From positions 1-60,004 of the forward strand of contig CALEGD010000067.1 of NCBI GenBank assembly GCA_937877075.1: a DNA stretch of 60,004 bases. Reading direction: 5' to 3'. The notes beneath the pieces were generated by a model. It did not search any database and was not told where the DNA came from. It was given only the letters and a program-made list of their open reading frames with translations. Each line of letters begins with the position of its first letter. The stretch's first letter is position 1. Positions 17,201 through 24,857 of the stretch are shown here, piece after piece. The position numbers and the translations under genes are program-made. Source of the stretch: an uncultured Acholeplasmatales bacterium (GTDB lineage: Bacteria > Bacillota_I > Bacilli_A > ML615J-28 > CAG-698).

Positions 17201-18581
17201 TAGAAATAGGTTTTAAACCAAACTGCTTTTCAAGAATTTCCTTTTTTTCTTCGAAAATCAAATAGTTCTTTTGAACTTGATGAATCAGAGAAAAGATCTG
17301 ATTAGGATATTTTATATTATTAATAATTGGAATTTCCTTCCAAAGGCTATTCTTAAAACTCTTTATTTTCTTTAAATTTTCCTCAATGCTTTCTAAAGCA
17401 GAATGTATTTCCAGATATTCGCTTTTGTAGATCCCGGAGAGGTCATCGATATCAAGTTTTTGTTTAGGATGATCAGCTATTGTAGCCAATTGGTTTACTA
17501 AATCAATGAAGCGAAAATCTAGCATTCTCCCAATCATTGCATCAACATATTTCTTTACAAAACGATAACTTTGATCCAAACTTTCAGCTTCCGGTTCTGT
17601 GTTTGAAATTTCCGACGGAAACAATAATTCTCCTTGATGGAAACTAGCAAAGGAATTTGAAAAATCGGTAAGATGTTGTTGCATTCCTTTTTCTTCAAAT
17701 AATCTATTTACTTGGCCAAGAGTTTCCTTCATATTTGAAACATAGAGAACCCTTTTCCCGGTCCCGATTGCATTCATGGCAATATTAAATAAGGTTGTCG
17801 TTTTTCCGGTACCGAGTCTTCCCGAAAGGACCAGATTATCTCCGATAGCGCCTTTATAAACTGCTTGTCTTTGTTTTCGGGTAAGAGGAAGCGAATAATA
17901 AAGGTATGGCTCGTCCTTATCATAAAGACAATCTGAAAGATAATCGGGATAAAGGCTTTCACCGTCAAAGAAATTTCGGTCAAGTTTCATTTCTGGTTCT
18001 TTCAAAGAGGCAAAGGTAAGGTAATTCTCTAATTTCAGCGAGAACTCTTCATACTTAGCGAAACTAAGACAATATTTATCTAAAGCATAGACAGAATCCA
18101 ATTTTTCATTAGCTGATATTTCTATCTTTTTTGTCTTATTTAAATAATTAATCAAAATTGAATTTTCAATCGGACGCGATATTTGTTGGATAAAAATCCG
18201 ATCATTCTCAAAATAGATATTAATCGGTATTAAAGCAATCGGGGAGAAAATTTCTTGATTATTTTCATCTTTTTGATGGAGAAGGCCATAGCTAATAAAA
18301 AGTTGGTTATTCTTGTTTTTCTGGTTTAATCTTTCGAAAAACAAAAAAGGGAGTATTTTTCTTAAATTCTCGTTATTAACCTCGCTTCTGCCGATGCCTT
18401 TATTCTGAATCGGAAAATAAGTGATGTCCTCATAAGCAATCAATTCAAAATTTAGAAGTCGCCTCATAACATCATAGTCAATGCTTCCCAATTCTAAATA
18501 AGCGGAATTCAAATAATATAAATCCTGCAAATGTCGGTTATCATTATCAATTATGAATTTGTTTATGCCGTCTCTTATCAT
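14286..18581 (-). CDS. Giant DUF4011/SF1-helicase-like protein with degenerate C-terminal motifs
   Basis: A 1,431-residue protein. Residues ~90-160 resemble DUF4011 (FSPIALIPINIYF, then a downstream NSILINYL). A helicase core starts near residue 235 with LTRKQRQAV and an intact Walker A, GRLGTGKTT (~256). An ~850-residue helical, coiled-coil-rich insertion precedes the Walker B LIIIDDAHLL (~1115). Motif III reads VVVAGELQLLSS instead of GDxxQLPP, and motifs V and VI are not recognisable. The last ~100 residues look like the Vsr-like nuclease end of such proteins with its acidic catalytic residues gone. DUF4011-helicase-Vsr proteins include anti-phage defence proteins, but this copy looks like an ATP-binding scaffold. 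I use ATG at 18581 (AGGA site). Confidence 0.7.
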   Translation of the reverse strand: MIRDGINKFIIDNDNRHLQDLYYLNSAYLELGSIDYDVMRRLLNFELIAYEDITYFPIQNKGIGRSEVNNENLRKILPFLFFERLNQKNKNNQLFISYGLLHQKDENNQEIFSPIALIPINIYFENDRIFIQQISRPIENSILINYLNKTKKIEISANEKLDSVYALDKYCLSFAKYEEFSLKLENYLTFASLKEPEMKLDRNFFDGESLYPDYLSDCLYDKDEPYLYYSLPLTRKQRQAVYKGAIGDNLVLSGRLGTGKTTTLFNIAMNAIGTGKRVLYVSNMKETLGQVNRLFEEKGMQQHLTDFSNSFASFHQGELLFPSEISNTEPEAESLDQSYRFVKKYVDAMIGRMLDFRFIDLVNQLATIADHPKQKLDIDDLSGIYKSEYLEIHSALESIEENLKKIKSFKNSLWKEIPIINNIKYPNQIFSLIHQVQKNYLIFEEKKEILEKQFGLKPISNYAYLKSVFHDIKGLDIKAFPLSWVNREIFEQAQEEFRNLKSHIYQIQEMEYLLLSQYENLDSIDIDSEYSRLLGNYFFENNVEKIDRLLEEKVEVSVLINKLLVQINIYRKTSGKIISLLNWEFPESNLVLNEIQNMNRILQSMKFSPEFIRSVTNQNLDDVSRRIKVLIEEIKTAEAEIDSLFKNEDFGKSKDLEQNIVNLERFTNNQTIKRSAYRLFSNIEKESPNEFSKLRENVKRFRVLKNIISDKHQEYKKLTGFDFEEGILENLHKFYSYFHNIPDKLIKSKFIKFIKTVVNIQPDDPKVKKNFRNIFDLFSKAYFHINAYYLELTEYGFSVEEIEFSEKIKEIEAIINYLQNLYLSNDRVKQVKKAQEKDYVQAEEYIWLYKTHQGIVEKKKELRDNDHYRYLYGKLYANYDTNINNISRFLQAFKVYSDCFSNDEKLIDSLNEEINQKLILHLDNCEEASDSLTEVFKLYFKVFKDSVSKYYYSSFESILESLDQLINSKDELIGYLGVTDNLKILNQYNLPKLVEFITDLENPENLSINFKYTYLETVMKIYLEKHPFLADYKVMKTCLEAAMNMERDLIRSLEMQTFRQIRRNSSYKFSVFGIRNLDYSAYIRRTDGIKHLFLTSTQILNNFLNPTDFDLIIIDDAHLLSANDYYRALQGKQVVVAGELQLLSSVANNLISRVSNRKSIILDFRFLPTPNNLLVQMQGLRGVSYPDYYNNFGIEIISEKILEYINLLFKENRNYVINLFTSNLNRQKQIYETLTDLFTIQGFSEKEILSILKRNINITDLNDGYLFDADYNIIYLEDYYDLDFEYLVVNLIDVLMLCKKRLIIYDDKDILQGNVESRFLTEIRRVISKKEIYLPKNAVGPMKNLVSRLEKAGIKVYASAVFSLLLLKDDKFYGVLLFWDEENTDYEILNEYRENYLINRDIIKTFIIWSLELMESVEKVANRILDGMRND

Positions 18582-18598
18582 AATCAATCCTATCTATT

Positions 18599-18604
18599 AT
18601 TATA
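18599..18604 (-). promoter_or_regulatory. -10 element of the helicase-like/ankyrin/cdaA operon
   Basis: Minus-strand TATAAT preceded by TTGGG, 17 bases before the ATG. The -35 is weak. A second TATAAT lies about 30 bases further upstream on the same strand. Both are downstream of the clpC-like terminator, so the operon has its own promoter. Confidence 0.5.
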
Positions 18605-18666
18605 CCCAATAGTATTTGTTTACTTAAATTATTATATCATATTTTACCGGAAAACTATATAATATT

Positions 18667-18698
18667 AAAAAAACGAAGTTTTAAAAACTTCATTTTTT
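18667..18698. terminator. Terminator after the ClpC-like gene
   Basis: GAAGTTTT and AAAACTTC form an eight-base stem with a one-base centre, flanked by A6 and T6 so that it works on either strand. It overlaps the last codons of the ClpC-like gene. Confidence 0.7.
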
Positions 18699-20648
18699 CA
18701 TTTCAAATAACACCTTATCATCGATATATTTTATTACATAAGTGCGATTTTGTTTAAAATTATCAAGATTACTGATTTCGCTCAATACCTTAACATAGGT
18801 TTTCTTGTCTAAAGAGGAAATGTCTAAAACCAAATTGTAATTATGATTTTTCATTCTATCTAGTACCTGACGTAATTTCTTCAAATAGTAGGAATTTTTC
18901 TTAGAACCGGTTATAACCTCATCTATTTGAGGAAGCATCCGATCGGTTGTTCCTTCTGAACCGAGATAGCCAATCGACTGTTTTTGCATATTATCTAGGA
19001 AAACAAAGAAGGTATTTCGAAAGTTTATTGTCCGCCCCTTCGAATCAATGATAAACCCATCTTTCAGGATGCCTTCCATTTGATTCGTGATATTTTTACT
19101 TCCCGAATAATAATTTTTGATAATAACAACAGAAATCGGATATTTCAATACATGTTCGGTAAGTATACCTCCGGACTCATAACCTACATAACCTGCCGGA
19201 GCTCCAATCAAAGAAGATGTATGAAAACTCTCATGAAATCTTTCCATATCGAGGTCTAAAACAACTTCATCTTTTATATTAAAGACATGTTTTAAATCCT
19301 CGATTAAAAGTTCCAGATTATCTTCGCCAATTTGAAGATTGATTATTGTTTTTCTAATACCAAGATTAATGAAGTATTGCGAGTAATATTTGGAAAGTTG
19401 TCGGAAGTTTCTGATAGTTTTAATCTGTGAATAAACTTTATCATACCTAATTCCCAAACTTTCAAAAACAATTTTATCAACATCGGATTTAGTCACCTGA
19501 TGTCGACCGTCTAGTTTAGTGACCAGTCCGGCCTCATCCATAATATCGATTGCCTTATCCGGAAGTTTCCGATTTGCAAGAAAACCGGAAGAAGTGATTA
19601 TATATTTAAGAATCTGGTCTTTATATTTTACCTGATGGAATTCCTCATATTTATGGGCAATTCCTTTGATTATCTCATAAGCTTCTTCCGATGATGCCTC
19701 ATCAACAAAAACATTCTGAAAACGACGCGATAAGGCCTTATCTTTTTCAATATATCGGTAATATTCTTCTAACGTGGTGGCACCGATACATTTTATTTCC
19801 GAGCGAGCAAGGATTGGTTTTAAAATATTGGCAATATCCAAAGTGCCCTCACTGGAACCAGAACCAACTATATTATGAATTTCATCAATAAAGACTACTG
19901 AGTAAGGATTTTTGATTCTTTCAATAACTTCAATTAGTCTTTCCTCAAGATCGCCTCGATATTTCGTCCCAGCAATAATTGTTCCTAAGTCGAGTCGGTA
20001 AATATTGATATTGGGGTTGGTTCGGATCATTCTCATGGCAACGCCTTCAATTAAGGCACTTTTGCCGACACCGGCACTTCCGATTAACATTGGATTATTC
20101 TTTTGTTTTTTGGAAAGGATACGAATAATCTTATCGATGATTTCCTCACGACCAATAAACGGATTTAAGCGATCAGATTTTGCTTCTTTTGAAATATTAA
20201 TCAGATAATTATTACTTAAATCATTATTATGAAAATTATAGATATTGTTTAAGTCTTCAATCAGAACATTAATATCTAGTTCAAGTCTTTCCAGAATGTT
20301 TAAGGCAATCGATGAGGGGGTTGTTAGTAATGCATAAAGCAAGTGTTCTCCAAAAACAAATTTACTTTCTTCAAGTGCGGCAATTGCTCTGGCATTCTTT
20401 ATTATCTCGACAAGTTTAATAGTATAATTATTTGAAAAACTTTTTCGGAGCATAATTAGTTCAGATATTTCCTCTTCTACATCTGCCTCTGTTACTCCAT
20501 ACTCTTTAAATAATTCCCAACAAACCGAATTCTTGGTGTTCATCAATGCCAATAAAAGACATTCACTTCCGACCACCCCGAATCTGATCTTTTCCGCCTC
20601 TACCAACGCCATTATCTTCTGACTTTGATAATCAAATTCAGGAAACAA
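18690..20648 (-). CDS. ClpC-like AAA+ protein with inactivated second ATPase domain
   Basis: A 652-residue relative of ClpC (usually ~810). Two Clp-N repeats fill residues 1-145. D1 is intact: GSAGVGKSA (~190), VVFIDEIHN (~255), GATTLEEY, and RRF with the arginine finger. The M-domain that should follow D1 is missing. D2 keeps the substrate loop region (GAPAGYVGYESGG, DSKGRTINFRN) but has lost Walker A (QIGEDN where GPTGVGKT is expected), Walker B (IIKNYY for LLDEIE), the FxNRID arginine finger and the sensor-2 region. It is likely a one-engine unfoldase or an adaptor-like paralogue. Start is TTG at 20648 behind AGAGGTG. A normal clpC may exist elsewhere. Confidence 0.82.
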   Translation of the reverse strand: MFPEFDYQSQKIMALVEAEKIRFGVVGSECLLLALMNTKNSVCWELFKEYGVTEADVEEEISELIMLRKSFSNNYTIKLVEIIKNARAIAALEESKFVFGEHLLYALLTTPSSIALNILERLELDINVLIEDLNNIYNFHNNDLSNNYLINISKEAKSDRLNPFIGREEIIDKIIRILSKKQKNNPMLIGSAGVGKSALIEGVAMRMIRTNPNINIYRLDLGTIIAGTKYRGDLEERLIEVIERIKNPYSVVFIDEIHNIVGSGSSEGTLDIANILKPILARSEIKCIGATTLEEYYRYIEKDKALSRRFQNVFVDEASSEEAYEIIKGIAHKYEEFHQVKYKDQILKYIITSSGFLANRKLPDKAIDIMDEAGLVTKLDGRHQVTKSDVDKIVFESLGIRYDKVYSQIKTIRNFRQLSKYYSQYFINLGIRKTIINLQIGEDNLELLIEDLKHVFNIKDEVVLDLDMERFHESFHTSSLIGAPAGYVGYESGGILTEHVLKYPISVVIIKNYYSGSKNITNQMEGILKDGFIIDSKGRTINFRNTFFVFLDNMQKQSIGYLGSEGTTDRMLPQIDEVITGSKKNSYYLKKLRQVLDRMKNHNYNLVLDISSLDKKTYVKVLSEISNLDNFKQNRTYVIKYIDDKVLFEMKK

Positions 20649-20779
20649 AGTTTCACCTCTTTCCTTCTTACTAGTATCATTATATGAATTACTGGTTTTT
20701 AATTTCTCATTTTTGGCTTAAATAAGAAAATGAAAGTTTTTTCACAAAGTAAATGCTTTTTTTATTTGTCGTTTTATAG

Positions 20780-20785
20780 TATAAT
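20780..20785 (+). promoter_or_regulatory. -10 element of nrdJ
   Basis: TATAAT, with an overlapping TATAAC five bases on, lies 42 bases before the nrdJ ATG. The -35 area is a T-run with no clear hexamer. No cobalamin riboswitch is visible in the 178 bases before the gene. Confidence 0.45.
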
Positions 20786-20826
20786 ATAACAAATACATTT
20801 TTAAAGTAAAGAGAGGTTTGAAACAT

Positions 20827-23349
20827 ATGAGCAATACTACTTATCCAAAAAAATTAATTAACAAACTAAATGATGATATTAAAAATTACTTTCCTCATTT
20901 ATTTCTAATTGACGAAGCTTATATGTTTAAAACCTTTTCCAGTGTCTCGCGCTTGGTAATGCTAGACCGTTATTCTCAAAAAGACATCAATCATATTTCT
21001 TTAGGCATTGACGATTTAGTCATTGTTGTAATTAAAGAAGATCCAAAATTCCCGACTCGGGGAATTGGTAATATCGTTGGCCTCGATGAGGAATTTGCCT
21101 ATGTACAATTGGAAACGGAATATGCCGGGATGTGTGAGAATCTCGGTTGCGACAATATTATCAGAAGGCATATTAATGAAGTAGACAAACCTCTGGAAAT
21201 CTATTATGAACAAATATGTCATAGAGTGGCTAATAATTTGGCTCAAGGGGAAACAGTTGAAACCGTTAATCAATTCTTTTACGAACTAAACGAGATGAAT
21301 CTTGTTCCCGCCGGAAGAGTACTCTTTGGTGCCGGCTCCCAAACAGCAGTCACTTATTTCAATTGTTTTGTTATGCCCTTTATTCAAGATTCGCGGGCAG
21401 GTATCAGTATCCATCGCCAAAAGGTTATGGAGATAATGTCTAGGGGTGGTGGTGTCGGTACAAACGGTTCTACTTTAAGACCTAAAAATTCGCTTGCAAA
21501 GGGTGTTAACGGAAAATCCAGCGGTGCAGTCAGTTGGCTTAACGACCTTTCTCAGCTTACTCACCTTGTAGAACAGGGAGGCTCCCGCCGAGGCGCCCAA
21601 ATGATTATGCTCGCCGATTGGCATCCGGATATTATCGAATTTATTATCAGTAAGATGCAGAACCCCAAAATTCTTCAGTTCTTAATCAATAATCTTACCG
21701 ATCATGACATTATCAATGCTGCAAAAAATAAACTTAAATATATACCGCTTACTCCCGAAGAAATTGAAATTTATGAAAAAATTGTTGAACTTGGTCATAA
21801 TAATGACATCAGTAAAGCAACTTTGAATAGAGCCGAAGAGGTCCTAAGGGTTCAAGGATTCTATCAGGTCCATCAACCCGAATACCTTTCCGGTGCGAAC
21901 ATCAGTATCGCCATTACAAAGGAATTCATGTATGCGGTTGAACATGATTTAAATTATCAATTACGTTATCCCGACACAGATAATTATTCCAAGGGAGAAA
22001 AGGCTGCCTATGATGAAAAATGGCATTTAATTGGGGATGTCAGAGTTTGGGAAGAAATGGGATATCCGATTAAGGTTTATAAAACCATCAGGGCTCGCGA
22101 ACTTTGGAATTTGATTAATATCTGTGCCACTTATTCAGCAGAGCCAGGTATTTTCTTCATTGATAATGCCAATGATATGACTAATGCGAAAGCATATGGC
22201 CAGCAGGTTGTCTGCACTAATCCTTGCGGAGAACAACCTCTGGCTGCTTATTCGGTCTGTAACTTGGCCGCCATCAATTTAGCTAATATGGCAGATTATA
22301 AGAATAATACCGTAGATTGGGAAAAATTAAGAAAAACAATTCGAGCAACAATCAGATTGCAGGATAATGTTATCGACAGAACTACATATTTCCTTGAAGA
22401 AAACCGGAATCAAGCACTCGGTGAAAGAAGGATCGGCATGGGAATAATGGGTTTGCATGACTTAATAATCTATTGTAATCTGCGTTATGGCAGTCCTGAA
22501 GCCAATGAATTCGTCGATAAATTATTTGAATTTATGGCTACTAATGCCTACGAAACCTCAATCGAACTTGCACAGGAAAAGGGAAGTTTCCCCTTCCTTG
22601 ATCAATACGGCTCCAGAAAGAAATTTATTGAAACCGGATTTATGAAACGGATGCCTGAACATATCCGTGAAGGCGTCTTAAAATATGGAATCAGAAACTC
22701 CCATTTACTGACAATCGCTCCAACCGGATCAACCGGAACGATGGTCGGAGTCTCAACCGGTCTTGAACCTTATTTTGCTTTCAAATATTATCGCAGCGGT
22801 CGTTTAGGTAAGTTTATGGAAGTTAATGCACCGGTTGTAGAAAAGTATTTGGAATTACATCCTGAATATTCTCATGACAATCTCCCCGATATCTTTGTCT
22901 CGGCAATGGACCTTACTCCGGAAGAACATGCAGATGTACAATGCATCATTCAACGTTGGGTTGACTCTTCTATTTCTAAGACTGTCAATGCTCCTCGCGG
23001 TTGTTCTGTTGAAGAAGTGGAAAAACTCTACTTCCGTCTCTATAAAGGCGGAGCCAAGGGCGGAACTGTCTATGTTGATGGAAGCAGGGATACTCAGGTT
23101 CTGACCTTGAAAAAGGATGATACCCTTCCGAAACAAGTTGAACTTACCGATCTCGGAATTGAGATTGAAGAAAAAAACATTCAAAATAAAGAGAAGAATG
23201 AGATTAACCCACCGACAACTAAAGCCAACCGTAATATCGGTACCGAAATTGGTGATATCTGTCCAATCTGTCTTGAAGGATCGGTTGAGGATATCGGGGG
23301 CTGTAATACCTGTACAAATTGTAACGCACAACTTAAATGTGGGCTTTAA
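20827..23349 (+). CDS. nrdJ: Class II (B12-dependent) ribonucleotide reductase
   Basis: Reduces ribonucleotides to deoxyribonucleotides using adenosylcobalamin as radical source, so it works with or without oxygen. The 840 residues contain the active-site block NPCGEQPLAAYSVCN and the C-terminal barrel motif PTGSTGTMVGVSTG. The C-terminal cysteine-rich tail has two zinc-like CxxC pairs plus CGL, which re-reduces the active site. ATG at 20827 is ten bases after GAGAGG. No class I or III reductase is in the window. The enzyme implies B12 uptake or synthesis elsewhere. Confidence 0.94.
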   Translation: MSNTTYPKKLINKLNDDIKNYFPHLFLIDEAYMFKTFSSVSRLVMLDRYSQKDINHISLGIDDLVIVVIKEDPKFPTRGIGNIVGLDEEFAYVQLETEYAGMCENLGCDNIIRRHINEVDKPLEIYYEQICHRVANNLAQGETVETVNQFFYELNEMNLVPAGRVLFGAGSQTAVTYFNCFVMPFIQDSRAGISIHRQKVMEIMSRGGGVGTNGSTLRPKNSLAKGVNGKSSGAVSWLNDLSQLTHLVEQGGSRRGAQMIMLADWHPDIIEFIISKMQNPKILQFLINNLTDHDIINAAKNKLKYIPLTPEEIEIYEKIVELGHNNDISKATLNRAEEVLRVQGFYQVHQPEYLSGANISIAITKEFMYAVEHDLNYQLRYPDTDNYSKGEKAAYDEKWHLIGDVRVWEEMGYPIKVYKTIRARELWNLINICATYSAEPGIFFIDNANDMTNAKAYGQQVVCTNPCGEQPLAAYSVCNLAAINLANMADYKNNTVDWEKLRKTIRATIRLQDNVIDRTTYFLEENRNQALGERRIGMGIMGLHDLIIYCNLRYGSPEANEFVDKLFEFMATNAYETSIELAQEKGSFPFLDQYGSRKKFIETGFMKRMPEHIREGVLKYGIRNSHLLTIAPTGSTGTMVGVSTGLEPYFAFKYYRSGRLGKFMEVNAPVVEKYLELHPEYSHDNLPDIFVSAMDLTPEEHADVQCIIQRWVDSSISKTVNAPRGCSVEEVEKLYFRLYKGGAKGGTVYVDGSRDTQVLTLKKDDTLPKQVELTDLGIEIEEKNIQNKEKNEINPPTTKANRNIGTEIGDICPICLEGSVEDIGGCNTCTNCNAQLKCGL

Positions 23350-23356
23350 TTTCAAA

Positions 23357-23388
23357 GGAAAGTACTTTTTAAAGTGCTTCCCTTTTTT
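23357..23388 (+). terminator. Terminator after nrdJ
   Basis: GGAA-A-GTACTT pairs with AAGTGC-TTCC (one bulge, one G-U) and is followed by CCTTTTTT. Confidence 0.75.
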
Positions 23389-23407
23389 CATTAGAAAGGT
23401 GATTTAG

Positions 23408-24787
23408 ATGACTGAAGAAAAAAGTTTAAAAATGAGAAATATGCCGATGGGAAAATTAATTGCTTCAATGAGTATTCCGGCAATGTTTTCAATGTTAATT
23501 CAAGCTTTATATAATATTGTTGATACTATTTATGTTGCAAGAATAGATAAAACCAGCGACGCCCTAATAACCGCTCTTGGTTATGCTTTTCCAATGCAAA
23601 TATTACTTATGGCTTTTGCGCTCGGAATTGGTATCGGAACCAATGTTTTGGTTGCAAGAAAACTAGGCGAAAGAAAGCCGGAGGAAGCATCCCGCTTTGG
23701 ACAAACAGGTATTATGCTAACTATCATGATGTCGATTGTATTCTTAGGACTTAGTTTTGTAATTGTAGAACCGTTTATGAAAATGATGTCTAATAATCAT
23801 GAAATTATTAAAGCCGGCACCTCTTATCTTCGGATTGTTATGGCTTTTTCTATCTTTCAATTTTTAGAGATTGTTTATACAAAAATCCTCCAATCCACCG
23901 GTCAAATGATTATCCCCATGTTTACACAACTTATTGGAGCCATTACAAATATTATCCTTGATCCAATTTTTATCTTCGGTTGGTTCGGTCTCCCCGCTTT
24001 CGGAGTAACCGGTGCCGCCATTGCAACTGTTATTGGTCAAGGTGTAGCTATGATATTTGTTTTAATCTACACCTATAGAAAGAAGCTTGAAATATCCTTA
24101 AGCCTTCGGCGTTTCCGTTTTTCCAAACATCATGTTACTGAAATAATTAAATTGGGCGCTCCTTCGGCGGTTATGAACTCGGTAGCTTCCATAACCAATA
24201 TCGCGCTCAATTCAATCTTAAAACAACATGACCCGGAAGAAACTGCTAATGCTGTTCTTACTTCCTATTTTAAACTTCAAAGTTTTGTCTTTATGCCGGC
24301 CTTTGGTTTAAATCAAGGAGGAATGCCGATTCTCTCTTATAACTACGGTGCAAATAACAAAAAGCGTTTTGATAAAGCTCTAAAGATTCTCTTTACAACT
24401 GCACTTTCAATTCTTACTGTCGGATTATTAATCTTCCAGATCTTCCCGAAGCCCTTATTAAACCTTTTCAGCCCCAGTCCAAGAATGATAGAATTAGGTC
24501 TTCCTGCACTTCGACTGATAAGTTTAGCTTTTATCCCCGCAGCAATCAATGTCATCTTGACGATGACTTTCCAATCGGTCGGTCGTGGTTTCGTTGCCAT
24601 GACGATGTCCTTATTAAGGCAGTTAGCCTTTCTTATTCCTTTTGCTTACCTATTCGGAAAGTTTTGGAAACTAAACGGTGTCTGGTTAGCCTTCCCGGCT
24701 TCAGAAGCGATTGTAACCTTATTTTTCTTTCCGTTAGGAATATATATAGTCAGAAAAGTCTTCCAACTAAAGGAGAAGCTTCTATAG
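23408..24787 (+). CDS. MATE-family multidrug/metabolite efflux transporter
   Basis: 459 residues with about twelve hydrophobic helices in two similar halves, the MATE layout. Family marks include MLIQALYNIVDTIYVAR in helix 1, LGERKPEEASRFG after helix 2, and the second-half NQGGMPILSYNYGANN. MATE proteins export cationic drugs or metabolites with Na+ or H+; the substrate here cannot be told. ATG follows AAAGGTG. It is separated from nrdJ by a terminator and from hflX by 70 bases. Confidence 0.9.
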   Translation: MTEEKSLKMRNMPMGKLIASMSIPAMFSMLIQALYNIVDTIYVARIDKTSDALITALGYAFPMQILLMAFALGIGIGTNVLVARKLGERKPEEASRFGQTGIMLTIMMSIVFLGLSFVIVEPFMKMMSNNHEIIKAGTSYLRIVMAFSIFQFLEIVYTKILQSTGQMIIPMFTQLIGAITNIILDPIFIFGWFGLPAFGVTGAAIATVIGQGVAMIFVLIYTYRKKLEISLSLRRFRFSKHHVTEIIKLGAPSAVMNSVASITNIALNSILKQHDPEETANAVLTSYFKLQSFVFMPAFGLNQGGMPILSYNYGANNKKRFDKALKILFTTALSILTVGLLIFQIFPKPLLNLFSPSPRMIELGLPALRLISLAFIPAAINVILTMTFQSVGRGFVAMTMSLLRQLAFLIPFAYLFGKFWKLNGVWLAFPASEAIVTLFFFPLGIYIVRKVFQLKEKLL

Positions 24788-24824
24788 CAAAAGTTAATTG
24801 ATTCTATACAAAAACACTCATCCG

Positions 24825-24833
24825 TGATATAAT
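24825..24833 (+). promoter_or_regulatory. Extended -10 promoter of hflX
   Basis: TGATATAAT, an extended -10, lies 24 bases before the hflX start. No convincing -35. Confidence 0.5.
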
Positions 24834-24857
24834 ACCAAGATAGAAAGAGATAATTAT

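Noticed and set aside
20649..20826. Possible cobalamin riboswitch before nrdJ
   Set aside because: None of the conserved B12-box sequence is visible and the region is too short and AT-rich.
22855..23391. 178-codon minus-strand frame inside nrdJ
   Set aside because: Antisense to the clearly conserved C-terminal part of nrdJ; no ribosome site or family resemblance.
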